A stretch of 64,000 bases of DNA from Pseudomonas alliivorans (GCF_017826695.1 NZ_JAFFZW010000010.1:124001-188000), one strand, 5' to 3'; counted from the first letter of the stretch, positions 36,173-45,157 are shown. The notes: a model not told the origin generated them from the letters alone. Translations and numbers: made by a program.

Positions 36173-36517
36173 TCAGGAATGAATCGACAGCGTCGCATCG
36201 GTACTCAGCAGCCGAGCACTTACAGGTATATGCCGGGTTACATCATAGCTGCCCAGCAAAATGTCGCGGCTCACGGGCACGCCATTGTGGGTGCCTGTCA
36301 CGACGGCGTAAACCGGCGGCGAATAAAGCGTCCCCACCGCAGCATTCCTGCGGTCCTGCTGGCCCAGCTCATGGCTCCAGCCGTTGGCATCGTCAAGGCG
36401 TTCGCTGGTCTTGCCGAACTCGATACGCGTCGGCTCGACTCTGCCATCACCGGCTTGCGCCGCCGCACTGCCACCCAGAAAAGCCAGGGCCAGGAAAAAC
36501 TTGTTGATGTTCAACAT
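36173..36517 (-). CDS. Small exported protein in front of phoP, function unknown
   Basis: A 114-residue protein with a signal peptide cleaved after AAAQA near residue 21. The mature 93 residues are soluble and contain no cysteine. The ATG at 36517 has AAAAGGAGT upstream; the frame is open further, but that start would precede the signal peptide. It lies 33 bp before phoP on the same strand, the slot that oprH fills in P. aeruginosa, yet it is not a beta-barrel of OprH size. I do not recognise the family; co-regulation with PhoPQ is inferred from position. Confidence 0.8.
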   Translation of the reverse strand: MLNINKFFLALAFLGGSAAAQAGDGRVEPTRIEFGKTSERLDDANGWSHELGQQDRRNAAVGTLYSPPVYAVVTGTHNGVPVSRDILLGSYDVTRHIPVSARLLSTDATLSIHS

Positions 36518-36676
36518 GCGGACTCCTTTTGCGCTCGGGGACGCTGTCAAGGTACGCCTCAACAGTAAGCGTGCCGCCCTGAACCCCGACTGAACACTGC
36601 ATGAACCTGCGCTGAATGGCCCCGAATCGGCTATTGTTGCCCTTCAATGCGACACCCACTCAAGAAGGAGCTGAAC

Positions 36677-37465
36677 ATGCGCGTGTGGATGGCAATAATC
36701 ATGATGGGCCTTGCGGGACTTGCCCAGGCCGCGATCAAGACCGAACAGGTCGACTATAAAAGTGCCGACGGCACCAAACTGGTGGGTTACTACGCTTACG
36801 ACGACGCGATAAAAGGCCCGCGCCCCGGCGTGCTGGTGGTGCATGAATGGTGGGGCTTGAATGACTACGCCAAGCGCCGCGCCCGTGATCTGGCCGCACT
36901 GGGTTACAGCGCCATGGCCATCGACATGTATGGCGACGGCAAGAACACCGAGCACCCGAAAGACGCCATGGCCTTCATGCAGGCCGCCCTCAAGGACAGC
37001 GATGCCGCCGACAAGCGTTTCGATGCGGGTCTTGAGCAATTGAAAAAACAGCCACAGACCGATCCTGCAAAAATCGCCGCCATCGGCTATTGCTTCGGCG
37101 GCAAGATCGTTCTCGACGCGGCCCGTCGTGGTGAGCCGCTGCTAGGCGTGGTGAGCTTCCACGGCGCACTGGTCACCAACACACCAGCCAAACCGGGCAT
37201 CAAGGTGCCGATGCTGGTCGAACATGGCGCCAAGGACAGCATGGTCACGCCCGAAAACGTGGCGGCCTTCAAGAAGGAAATGGACGACGCCAAGGCTGAC
37301 TATAAATTCGTCAGCATCGACGGCGCCAAGCACGGCTTCACCAACCCCGACGCCGACCGCCTGAGCCATGGCGAACACGGCGGCCCGGACATCGGCTACG
37401 ACAAGGCCGCCGACCAGAGCTCGTGGTCGGACATGCAGGTGTTCTTCAAGAAAATCTTTGGTTGA
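36677..37465 (+). CDS. Dienelactone hydrolase family protein, exported
   Basis: A 262-residue alpha/beta hydrolase with a signal peptide cleaved near AQAA at residue 18. The catalytic Cys is in IGYCFGGKIVL, with an Asp in EHGAKDSMVTP and the His in DGAKHGFTNP, the dienelactone hydrolase triad. PGVLVVHEWWGLNDYAKRRA is the typical N-terminal segment. The substrate is unknown; the export signal suggests a periplasmic esterase and not a catechol-pathway enzyme. AAGGAG lies 7 bases before the ATG at 36677. Confidence 0.86.
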   Translation: MRVWMAIIMMGLAGLAQAAIKTEQVDYKSADGTKLVGYYAYDDAIKGPRPGVLVVHEWWGLNDYAKRRARDLAALGYSAMAIDMYGDGKNTEHPKDAMAFMQAALKDSDAADKRFDAGLEQLKKQPQTDPAKIAAIGYCFGGKIVLDAARRGEPLLGVVSFHGALVTNTPAKPGIKVPMLVEHGAKDSMVTPENVAAFKKEMDDAKADYKFVSIDGAKHGFTNPDADRLSHGEHGGPDIGYDKAADQSSWSDMQVFFKKIFG

Positions 37466-37497
37466 TTGATCGACAACCGATTGTGCCCATGCTTCCC

Positions 37498-37584
37498 GTG
37501 GGAGGCGGCTTGCCGGCGATGGCGTCAGTTCAGACACCCCGATGCCGCTTCAGAAAAAGCATCGCCGGCAAGCCGCTTCCCACA
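37498..37584. repeat. REP-type inverted pair, consensus-like
   Basis: The left half is GTGGGAGGCGGCTTGCCGGC and continues GATGGCGTCAGTTCAG; the right half is its inverse, ending CGCTTCCCAC. This is the best-preserved copy in the window. It lies between the hydrolase gene and pcpS. Confidence 0.94.
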
Positions 37585-37678
37585 GCCCGTGATTGCGGCA
37601 AGACGTGTCTATAACGATGGGCACTGGAGTATGGGAACATCATTGCAAGCCTTCCCTCAAACCTGATCGCCCGGCAAA

Positions 37679-38413
37679 ATGCCGTTCATGACTCCATTAC
37701 CCGCCCTTCCCGCCTGCTGTCCCGAACTCATCCAGCACTGGCCTCTGCCTCACGCAGTTCCCGGTGCGGTGCTGGTCAGTGGCCGTTTCGATCCGCTCAA
37801 GCTGGTCGATGGCGACTTTCAGCGCACCGTTGTCGACAAACCTGCCAGCATCCAGCGCTCGGTTGCCAAGCGCCAGACCGAGTTTCTCGCCGGTCGTCTG
37901 TGTGCTCGCGACGCATTGCGCAGGCTCGACGAGCGTCTGTATATCCCTGGTATCGCTGAGGACCGTGCGCCGGTCTGGCCAAACGATGTCTGCGGCTCGA
38001 TCACCCACAGCACCGGCTGGGCCGCAGCGGTCGTGGCGCATAAAAAGCAGTGGCGCGGACTGGGGCTGGACACCGAACACCTGCTGAGCCACGACCGCGC
38101 CTCGCGTCTGGCCGGAGAAATCCTGACGGCCAACGAGCTGGCCGACATGGCCAATGGTCCGGACGATGAGATCGCCCTGCGCGTGACGCTGACCTTCTCG
38201 ATCAAGGAAGCGCTGTTCAAGGCCCTTTATCCAATCGTGCAACAACGCTTCTACTTCGAGCACGCTGAATTAGTGGAGTGGTCGCAAGACGGCAGCGCCC
38301 GCCTGCGTCTGCTGACCAACCTGTCCAGCGAATGGCACCACGGCAAGGAGCTGGAAGGCCAGTTCAGCGTGCAGGACGATCATCTGCTGAGCCTGATCGC
38401 GATAGCTGTTTGA
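37679..38413 (+). CDS. pcpS: 4'-phosphopantetheinyl transferase (PcpS/EntD-like)
   Basis: This enzyme moves phosphopantetheine from CoA to a Ser of carrier proteins. Pseudomonads usually have a single such enzyme serving both fatty acid synthesis and siderophore or toxin synthetases. The 244-residue protein shows KRQTEFLAGRLCARDAL, the GLDTE magnesium motif and FSIKEALFKALYP. The ATG at 37679 has no good Shine-Dalgarno; the Met at 37688 is the alternative. It is essential for nonribosomal peptides in the group. Confidence 0.9.
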   Translation: MPFMTPLPALPACCPELIQHWPLPHAVPGAVLVSGRFDPLKLVDGDFQRTVVDKPASIQRSVAKRQTEFLAGRLCARDALRRLDERLYIPGIAEDRAPVWPNDVCGSITHSTGWAAAVVAHKKQWRGLGLDTEHLLSHDRASRLAGEILTANELADMANGPDDEIALRVTLTFSIKEALFKALYPIVQQRFYFEHAELVEWSQDGSARLRLLTNLSSEWHHGKELEGQFSVQDDHLLSLIAIAV

Positions 38414-38443
38414 TCAGTGTTTAGGTGATCGTTTTCGTCGGGG

Positions 38444-39163
38444 TCAATCGCGCCGCGGACAATGCTCGCACCGACCGACCCACTCGACCTGATAACTCAG
38501 GCAACAGGCTTTTCGCTGCCTGCGCGGCGCGGCGTTTTCGGCCTGCTGTATATACCTCACCGTGTGATACAGCGGGTTGAGGCGACCATCAGGACGTTTG
38601 CGCTCAGTCAGCAAGGCGAGCCCTGCGGCCAATGATGCCTTGCTGCTCGCGGCGAGTCCGGTCAGGCAGGTTTCCAGCGTATCCCCCGCGCTGCTCCACA
38701 GCACACGGCTCGCCAGCCCGCCGTAACGGCTCATCGTGGTGATGAAAGGCTGCAGGTTATCGTCGAGCAGACCGGCAAAGCGCTGGAACGGATCAAGCTC
38801 CGTCTGCGCCAACGCTACGCCCTCTCCTGCGAACCGGATACCCACCGGAAGACCTCGCTCATCCAGCACCAGCGAGACCTGATCCAGGTGCAGCGCATAA
38901 TGAAGCCCCTCCAGCAGGCTGGCTGACAGCACCACCGGAATGATCTGCATGAAGTAGTACTTGGCCCACTGCGACACCAGCACCGGCAAATGGCTGGGCA
39001 TCAGCTCTGTGCCATAGAGATTCAGCAGCAACGCATCCAACCGCTCGGGGTGCAGCAAATCGGGCAGCGCTACAGACTGCTTGCCAGGACTGTGTTTCAA
39101 GCGTCCCCTCTCAATCGGCTGTATGACGTTCACGCTTTTGTGGGAGGCGGCTTGCTGCGACAT
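38444..39163 (-). CDS. fhuF: Siderophore-iron reductase FhuF family protein
   Basis: A ferric iron reductase with the unusual C-terminal 2Fe-2S binding pattern C-C-x10-C-x2-C, seen here as CCLSYQVEWVGRCEHC. The body has the FhuF-type LPVLVSQWAKYYFMQIIPVV and AGLLDDNLQPFITTM segments. Members release iron from ferric siderophores in the cytoplasm. The start is uncertain. The ATG at 39163 has GGGGGA about 8 bases upstream and gives 239 residues; ATG 39178 and GTG 39133 are alternatives. With the chosen start a partial REP sequence lies inside the coding region and encodes residues 2 to 9. Confidence 0.8.
   Translation of the reverse strand: MSQQAASHKSVNVIQPIERGRLKHSPGKQSVALPDLLHPERLDALLLNLYGTELMPSHLPVLVSQWAKYYFMQIIPVVLSASLLEGLHYALHLDQVSLVLDERGLPVGIRFAGEGVALAQTELDPFQRFAGLLDDNLQPFITTMSRYGGLASRVLWSSAGDTLETCLTGLAASSKASLAAGLALLTERKRPDGRLNPLYHTVRYIQQAENAAPRRQRKACCLSYQVEWVGRCEHCPRRD
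39140..39160. repeat. Single REP half-element at the fhuF 5' end
   Basis: GTGGGAGGCGGCTTGC is identical to the start of the other REPs, followed by TGCGAC where CGGCGAT is expected. Only one half is present. It overlaps the likely first codons of fhuF. Confidence 0.75.
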
Positions 39164-39189
39164 AGCGGCATCCCCCATAAACGCTCGGC

Positions 39190-40800
39190 TCACTTCGGCG
39201 CCTGCGTACGCGGCCAGGACAGGCTGAAGCATGCGCCGCCCAGGCTTTCGCTTCGCCCGATCAACGCACGCCCTTCGTGCCAGTTGATGATACGCCGCAC
39301 AATCGACAGCCCCAGCCCGTGTCCGCCCGAGGCGCGTGTGCGGCTGTCGTCGATGCGCATGAAGGGTGTGAATATCTGTTCCCAGGCGTCTTTCGGGACG
39401 CCGGGGCCATCGTCGTCCACGTCGATGCGGCAGCGTTGCGCGCCCAGGCGATAGCTGATGGACACCTGCGTTTCGGCATGGCGCATGGCGTTGCTGACCA
39501 GGTTCTGCAGCGCCCGGTGCATGTAACGCGGTTCAGCCTCGACCCATGCCGTCTCGCCTTCCGCCGCCGTGATGCACTCGCCCCGCGAAACCCGAACTTC
39601 AGCGCGCAACGGCGCCAGCTCGGCAATCACCTGATCGATCAACGCCTCCAGATCGATGCGCTGGAAATTCAACGTCGGCGCGCCCTGCTCAAGCCGGGCG
39701 TACGTCAGCATCTCATCCACCAGCTTGTCGAGATCCTGAATGTCGCTGTCCATGCCGCGCATGTACTTGAGGCGCGCCTCAGATGTAGTCGCGTCGCTGA
39801 CCATCTCCAGCCCGAAACGCAAACGCGCCACCGGCGTGCGCAGTTCATGAGACACAGCGCGCACCAGCTCGCGCTGGATCATCAGCGAGCGCTGCAAATG
39901 CTCCGCCATGCTATTGAAAGCCGCCGCCAGCCGCCCGACCGAATCCGACCCCTCGGTGGGCACACGCGTCTGCAGGCTGCCCTGGGCGATCAACGTGGCG
40001 GCCGCTTCCAGTTCCTGCACCCTTCTTTCCAGACGCCGCACCAACAGGTACACCACCACCCCGATGAAACACAGCCCCAGCAGGGCAATCAGCACCAGCC
40101 ACTGCAACGGATACGGGTTCATCTGATACAACGGACCGATTTCCAGCACCCAGTTAGTGTCGACGATCCCGGCCAGCACGCGGATCGAATCACCGCCCTT
40201 GCCCAGCGCCATGACAGTGTCGCCTTCATAAATACGGCGGCGCTGGTCGTCATCCAGATCGGCCTGATCCAGCGCCAGCAGGTGCATGTCAAAACCGAAA
40301 CCCTTGTCGACCCGCAACGCCTGCAGGCGCGCAGGTTGCTCATCGACCGGGTAGCGCACCAGCTCATCAATCAACAGGTAGATAGTGGCCCGCGCCAGTT
40401 GCTCGGTGATCTGCTGCACCTCGCCCGTCAACAGCAGCGGCTCCTTGTCGCTCAACTGGCGGTAAACCTTCGCCGCATGCGGGCCGATCTGCTCGACCAC
40501 CACTTGCCCACGCGCCAGCCGACTGCGTGCGCTGCTGTCCAGTCGGGACTGTTCGAAGGTTTGCAGGCTCAGCGGAATACCCAGCAAACGCTCCCAGACC
40601 GCCAGCGCACGGCGGCGCTCAACGTCGTTGAGGGCGATCAGGTTATCGGCCATCACCGTGAACGTGCCGTGGGCCAGACGCTCACGGTATTGCTCGCCAC
40701 GCGCCTGATTAAGGCCATGCAGCGCCAGCATGCCGAGCAGCGCCACCAGCACCAGAACGCCCAGCATGCCGCCATAGATACGCAGAAAGATCGAGTTCAT
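39190..40800 (-). CDS. Sensor histidine kinase, RstB-like
   Basis: A 536-residue inner-membrane kinase with TM1 near 10-28, a large periplasmic domain (about 30-232), TM2 near 233-254, HAMP, and a kinase core with phospho-acceptor His318 in RAVSHELRTPVARLRFGLEM. It also has an N-box NLVSNAMRHAE and G-boxes DDDGPGVP and GGHGLGLSIV. The VARLRFGLEM sequence after the His resembles RstB. Its regulator gene ends 6 bp upstream. In P. aeruginosa the pair PA1157-PA1158 occupies the same place beside nrdA. The signal is unknown. Confidence 0.85.
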   Translation of the reverse strand: MNSIFLRIYGGMLGVLVLVALLGMLALHGLNQARGEQYRERLAHGTFTVMADNLIALNDVERRRALAVWERLLGIPLSLQTFEQSRLDSSARSRLARGQVVVEQIGPHAAKVYRQLSDKEPLLLTGEVQQITEQLARATIYLLIDELVRYPVDEQPARLQALRVDKGFGFDMHLLALDQADLDDDQRRRIYEGDTVMALGKGGDSIRVLAGIVDTNWVLEIGPLYQMNPYPLQWLVLIALLGLCFIGVVVYLLVRRLERRVQELEAAATLIAQGSLQTRVPTEGSDSVGRLAAAFNSMAEHLQRSLMIQRELVRAVSHELRTPVARLRFGLEMVSDATTSEARLKYMRGMDSDIQDLDKLVDEMLTYARLEQGAPTLNFQRIDLEALIDQVIAELAPLRAEVRVSRGECITAAEGETAWVEAEPRYMHRALQNLVSNAMRHAETQVSISYRLGAQRCRIDVDDDGPGVPKDAWEQIFTPFMRIDDSRTRASGGHGLGLSIVRRIINWHEGRALIGRSESLGGACFSLSWPRTQAPK

Positions 40801-40806
40801 GACAGG

Positions 40807-41544
40807 TCAGCCGCTGAACACATGGCCGCTCATGTCCTGCGCGGCTTCAGGCACAAACAGATAGCCTTTGCTGCGCACGGTCTTGATCAGACGCGGGTGG
40901 ATGGGGTCGTCGCCAATCTTGGGACGAATGCGCGAGATGCGTACATCGATGGAGCGGTCCTGTCCGTCATACCCCACGCCGCGCAGGGCCGTGAAGATTT
41001 CTTCACGGGACAGCGTGCGCCCGGCGTTGGCAACCAGCAGCCACAACAGGTCGAATTCGGCACCGGTCAGCTCGATACTCTCTTCGCGCAGCCAGGCTTC
41101 GCGCAGCGCGTTGTCCACCACCAGCGGCCCGAACACCAGCCGACGCAGCTCGGCAGCGGGCACTTGTGGCGCTTCACTACGGCGCAGCAAAGCGTGAATG
41201 CGCGCCAATAGCACGCGCGGATGGACCGGCTTGCAGACGAAATCATCAGCGCCAGTGTCCAGCCCCTGAACATGGTCGGTGTCGTCGGTGCGGGCCGTGA
41301 GCATCAGGATCGGCCCGTCGTAGCGGTCGCGTACCTTGCGGCAGATGCTGAAGCCATCTTCGCCGGGCAGCATCAGGTCGAGGATGACCAGATCCGGTTG
41401 TTCCTGAATGATGCGCTCCGTCGCCAGCGCGCCGTTGCCTTCGATGCTGACGCTCAGGCCGTTGTTCTGCAGGTAGTCGCAGGTCAGTTCCGCCAATCGC
41501 TGATCGTCCTCGACGATGAGCACCTGCCAGGTATGTGGCTCCAC
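40807..41544 (-). CDS. Response regulator, RstA-like (OmpR family)
   Basis: A 245-residue OmpR/PhoB regulator: acidic pocket VEDD at 11-14, phospho-acceptor Asp56 in LVILDLMLPGEDG, Lys in VCKPVHPRVL, and a winged helix with LTGAEFDLLWLL and DVRISRIRPKIGDD. The GTG at 41544 is chosen over an earlier start at 41649 because AAGGAAG lies 7-8 bases upstream and the protein then begins just before the receiver. It is divergent from nrdA, with a 700-bp region between them. Confidence 0.86.
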   Translation of the reverse strand: MEPHTWQVLIVEDDQRLAELTCDYLQNNGLSVSIEGNGALATERIIQEQPDLVILDLMLPGEDGFSICRKVRDRYDGPILMLTARTDDTDHVQGLDTGADDFVCKPVHPRVLLARIHALLRRSEAPQVPAAELRRLVFGPLVVDNALREAWLREESIELTGAEFDLLWLLVANAGRTLSREEIFTALRGVGYDGQDRSIDVRISRIRPKIGDDPIHPRLIKTVRSKGYLFVPEAAQDMSGHVFSG

Positions 41545-41776
41545 GAGGGGCTTCCTTTTGTTGTTATCGTAAAGCGGATTCGGGCATCGCTGCATCAGGC
41601 CAATGTCCGGCAGATGTCCGGCGATTGTAGCAATCGCGCGGCAAACCACACGAGATGCCAGATGCCCCTTGCAGGCCGCTTTTTATGTGATAGGGTTCGC
41701 GCCCGTAAAAATCCGCTGTGGCCCAACGACATCTGTAAAAATCAGTGACAAACGGTCCAACGCAGCAGCCATGCGG

Positions 41777-41793
41777 CCTACACGCGATGTAGG
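41777..41793. promoter_or_regulatory. Imperfect palindrome in the nrdA upstream region
   Basis: CCTACA and TGTAGG arms flank CGCGA. The same half-sites make the perfect palindrome at 41889-41904. The spacing differs, so it may or may not be bound by the same protein. Confidence 0.4.
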
Positions 41794-41820
41794 TGATTCA
41801 TACACAAAGTACTCACAAGT

Positions 41821-41829
41821 TTATCCACA
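41821..41829 (+). promoter_or_regulatory. DnaA box upstream of nrdA
   Basis: TTATCCACA is an exact match to the strong DnaA box. In E. coli, DnaA boxes in the nrdA promoter couple ribonucleotide reductase synthesis to the cell cycle. A chance match of a 9-mer is possible, but its place 36 bp before the NrdR-like pair supports function. Confidence 0.65.
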
Positions 41830-41856
41830 GGTCGTACGTTGCAATTGATGTCCGAA

Positions 41857-41904
41857 ACGCATTATCTTGTAGCCCGACCTGCAGTCACACCCTACATGTA
41901 GGGT
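41857..41904 (+). promoter_or_regulatory. Pair of NrdR-like boxes upstream of nrdA
   Basis: Two 16-bp sites fit the NrdR box pattern (core CWNNATNTWG): ACGCATTATCTTGTAG at 41857-41872 and ACCCTACATGTAGGGT at 41889-41904, the second a perfect palindrome. Their centres are 32 bp apart, the known spacing for NrdR box pairs. NrdR represses ribonucleotide reductase genes when dATP is high. Confidence 0.65.
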
Positions 41905-42074
41905 TTTCTGCGAAAACTCCAGCACAACTCAATCGAGAAATTCAAGCATTTTTCTTGCGTTTGAGGGGTTGAACTTTAAGACGTAATCGGTAACCAAACC
42001 GCTCGCGCTCACACCCAGGCGACCCGGTACACGTCTTGCAACATAGAGCACGCAAGCTTCAACAGATCTGCAAG

Positions 42075-42104
42075 GGATTGGGCACCTGACCCAGTCCCTT
42101 TTTG
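42075..42104 (+). terminator. Intrinsic-terminator-like hairpin in the nrdA leader
   Basis: GGGATTGGG (42075-42083) pairs with CCCAGTCCC (42091-42099) around a 7-base loop with one G-U pair, and TTTTT follows directly. It lies about 140 bp before the nrdA ATG and 170 bp after the NrdR-like boxes. It would stop transcription from a promoter near those boxes unless read-through is controlled, or it marks the end of a short RNA. Confidence 0.75.
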
Positions 42105-42244
42105 ACTTCAAAACCCGGAAGCGGCCAAACCCGCCTCCACCTCCGTTTTGGAGTCATTGAGTCGTCCGGTTGGCGACTCACTGTCACAAAACGGAACGGT
42201 GGGCAGCCATTGCCCGAACAAACTTAAAGAACGTGGAGACACCC

Positions 42245-45157
42245 ATGCAAACAGACACAACTCGCGAGAACTCGCCGGCCACTGCGCCGTTGTCAGGCCA
42301 GGCCCAGCAGGACCTGTCCGCAACCGCCCCTGGTCAACTGCGCGTGATCAAGCGTAACGGCACTGTCGTCGCCTACACCGATGACAAGATTACCGTCGCC
42401 ATCACCAAGGCGTTTCTTGCAGTTGAGGGCGGCGCTGCTGCCGCCTCGTCGCGCATCCACGACACCGTTGCCCGCCTGACCGAACAGGTCACCGCCACCT
42501 TCAAGCGTCGCATGCCTTCGGGCGGCACCATCCACATCGAAGAAATCCAGGACCAGGTCGAACTGGCCCTGATGCGTGCCGGCGAGCAGAAAGTGGCCCG
42601 CGACTACGTCATCTACCGTGACTCGCGCGCCAAGGAGCGTGCCGTTCGTGCACCGGAAGACGAAGTCCAGGCTCACCCTTCGATCCGCATCACCCGCGCT
42701 GACGGCAGCTTCGCGCCGCTCGACATGGGCCGCCTGAACACCATCGTCACCGAAGCGTGCGAAGGTCTGGCCGAAGTCGACGCCGACCTGATCCAGAACG
42801 AAACCCTGAAGAACCTGTACGACGGCGTTGCGCTGAAAGACGTCAACACCGCGCTGGTGATGACTGCCCGTACGCTGGTCGAGCGTGAGCCGAACTACTC
42901 GTTCGTCACCGCCCGCCTGCTGATGGACACCCTGCGTGCCGAAGGCCTGAGCTTCCTGCAAGTGGCTGAAAGCGCTACGCACCACGAGATGGCCGACCTG
43001 TACGCCAAGGCGCTGCCTGCCTATGTCGCTGCCGGTATCAAGTTCGAACTGCTCAACCCTGTGCTGGCCGAATTCGACCTCGAGAAGCTGGGCAAGGCGA
43101 TCAACCACGAGCGCGATCAGCAGTTCACATACCTGGGCCTGCAGACCCTGTACGACCGCTACTTCATCCACAAGGATGGCGTGCGTTTCGAACTGCCGCA
43201 GATCTTCTTCATGCGCGTGGCCATGGGCCTCGCCATCGAAGAGAAAGCCCGCGAAGACCGCGCCATCGAGTTCTACAACCTGCTGTCGTCCTTCGACTAC
43301 ATGTCGTCGACCCCGACGCTGTTCAACGCCGGCACCCTGCGTCCACAGCTGTCCAGCTGCTACCTGACCACCGTGCCGGATGACCTGTCGGGCATCTACC
43401 ATGCGATCCACGACAACGCCATGCTGTCCAAATTCGCAGGCGGTCTGGGCAACGACTGGACGCCGGTTCGTGCGCTGGGCTCCTACATCAAGGGCACCAA
43501 CGGCAAGTCGCAGGGCGTCGTGCCGTTCCTGAAAGTGGTCAACGACACCGCAGTAGCAGTCAACCAGGGCGGCAAGCGCAAGGGCGCTGTCTGTGCCTAC
43601 CTGGAAACCTGGCACATGGATATCGAAGAGTTCATCGAGCTGCGCAAGAACACCGGTGATGACCGTCGTCGTACCCACGACATGAACACCGCCAACTGGA
43701 TCCCCGACCTGTTCATGAAGCGCGTCTTCGATGACGGCCCGTGGACCCTGTTCTCGCCATCCGAAGTACCGGACCTGCACGACCTGACCGGCAAAGCCTT
43801 CCAGGAGCGTTACGAGTACTACGAAGCGCTGACCGAATACCCAGGCAAGATCAAGCTGTTCAAGACCATCCAGGCCAAGGATCTGTGGCGCAAGATGCTC
43901 TCGATGCTGTTCGAAACCGGCCACCCATGGCTGACCTTCAAGGACCCGTGCAACCTGCGCAGCCCGCAGCAGCACGTGGGCGTGGTTCACAGCTCGAACC
44001 TGTGCACCGAGATCACCCTGAACACCAACAAGGACGAGATCGCGGTCTGCAACCTGGGCTCGATCAACCTGCCGAACCACATCGTCAACGGCAAACTGGA
44101 CACCGACAAGCTCAAGCGCACCGTCGACGTCGCCGTTCGCATGCTCGATAACGTCATCGACATCAACTACTACTCCGTGCCGCAGGCCAAGAACTCCAAT
44201 CTGCGCCACCGTCCGGTCGGCCTGGGCATCATGGGCTTCCAGGACGCGCTGTATCTGCAGCACATCCCGTATGGCTCCGATGCTGCCGTGCAGTTCGCCG
44301 ACAGCTCCATGGAAGCGGTCAGCTACTACGCCATCCAGGCGTCCTGCGACCTGGCCGACGAGCGTGGCGCCTACGAGACATTCCAGGGTTCGCTGTGGTC
44401 CAAGGGCATCCTGCCACTGGATTCGCAACAGATCCTGATCGAGCAGCGCGGCGAGAAGTACATCGACGTCGACCTGAAAGAAACCCTGGACTGGGCGCCG
44501 GTACGTGCCCGCGTGCAGAAAGGTATTCGTAACTCGAACATCATGGCCATCGCACCGACCGCCACCATCGCCAACATCACTGGCGTGTCGCAGTCGATCG
44601 AACCGACCTACCAGAACCTGTACGTGAAATCGAACCTCTCGGGCGAATTCACCGTGATCAACCCGTACCTGGTTCGCGACCTCAAGGCGCGCGATCTGTG
44701 GGACTCGGTCATGATCAACGACCTGAAGTACTACGACGGTTCGGTGCAGCAGATCGAGCGCATCCCGCAGGAGCTCAAAGAGCTTTATGCGACCGCCTTC
44801 GAAGTGGACACCAAGTGGATCGTCGACGCGGCAAGCCGTCGTCAGAAGTGGATCGACCAGGCTCAGTCCCTGAACCTGTACATCGCTGGCGCATCGGGCA
44901 AGAAGCTGGACGTGACCTACCGCATGGCCTGGTACCGTGGTCTGAAAACCACTTACTACCTCCGTGCACTGGCTGCGACCAGCACCGAGAAGTCGACCGT
45001 CAACACCGGCAAGCTCAACGCCGTATCGAGCGGCGGCCACGGCCCGGACGACTCGGCCATCACCGCGCCACGCCCGACCGAAGCCGCACCGGCAGGCCCG
45101 GCACCGGTTCCAAAGGCGTGCGCCATTGACGAGCCGGACTGCGAGGCCTGCCAATAA
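42245..45157 (+). CDS. nrdA: Class Ia ribonucleoside-diphosphate reductase, alpha subunit
   Basis: NrdA reduces ribonucleotides to deoxyribonucleotides with NrdB. The 970-residue protein has two N-terminal ATP-cone regions (about 38-130 and 138-225), as known for P. aeruginosa NrdA. The catalytic barrel follows with LSSCYLTTV, SSNLCTEI (thiyl radical Cys) and NLGSINLPNH. A C-terminal redox tail CAIDEPDCEACQ receives electrons from thioredoxin or glutaredoxin. The ATG at 42245 has GGAG 6-7 bases upstream; the frame is open back to 42170. Unusually nrdB is not adjacent: an IS element and three lipoprotein genes intervene. Confidence 0.97.
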   Translation: MQTDTTRENSPATAPLSGQAQQDLSATAPGQLRVIKRNGTVVAYTDDKITVAITKAFLAVEGGAAAASSRIHDTVARLTEQVTATFKRRMPSGGTIHIEEIQDQVELALMRAGEQKVARDYVIYRDSRAKERAVRAPEDEVQAHPSIRITRADGSFAPLDMGRLNTIVTEACEGLAEVDADLIQNETLKNLYDGVALKDVNTALVMTARTLVEREPNYSFVTARLLMDTLRAEGLSFLQVAESATHHEMADLYAKALPAYVAAGIKFELLNPVLAEFDLEKLGKAINHERDQQFTYLGLQTLYDRYFIHKDGVRFELPQIFFMRVAMGLAIEEKAREDRAIEFYNLLSSFDYMSSTPTLFNAGTLRPQLSSCYLTTVPDDLSGIYHAIHDNAMLSKFAGGLGNDWTPVRALGSYIKGTNGKSQGVVPFLKVVNDTAVAVNQGGKRKGAVCAYLETWHMDIEEFIELRKNTGDDRRRTHDMNTANWIPDLFMKRVFDDGPWTLFSPSEVPDLHDLTGKAFQERYEYYEALTEYPGKIKLFKTIQAKDLWRKMLSMLFETGHPWLTFKDPCNLRSPQQHVGVVHSSNLCTEITLNTNKDEIAVCNLGSINLPNHIVNGKLDTDKLKRTVDVAVRMLDNVIDINYYSVPQAKNSNLRHRPVGLGIMGFQDALYLQHIPYGSDAAVQFADSSMEAVSYYAIQASCDLADERGAYETFQGSLWSKGILPLDSQQILIEQRGEKYIDVDLKETLDWAPVRARVQKGIRNSNIMAIAPTATIANITGVSQSIEPTYQNLYVKSNLSGEFTVINPYLVRDLKARDLWDSVMINDLKYYDGSVQQIERIPQELKELYATAFEVDTKWIVDAASRRQKWIDQAQSLNLYIAGASGKKLDVTYRMAWYRGLKTTYYLRALAATSTEKSTVNTGKLNAVSSGGHGPDDSAITAPRPTEAAPAGPAPVPKACAIDEPDCEACQ

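Noticed and set aside
41929..42111. A 60-codon minus-strand frame in the nrdA leader
   Set aside because: Starts with TTG within the terminator hairpin, has no ribosome binding site, and its product is not recognised.
42293..45154. A 953-codon open frame on the minus strand
   Set aside because: Antisense shadow of nrdA; the nrdA reading has all family motifs.
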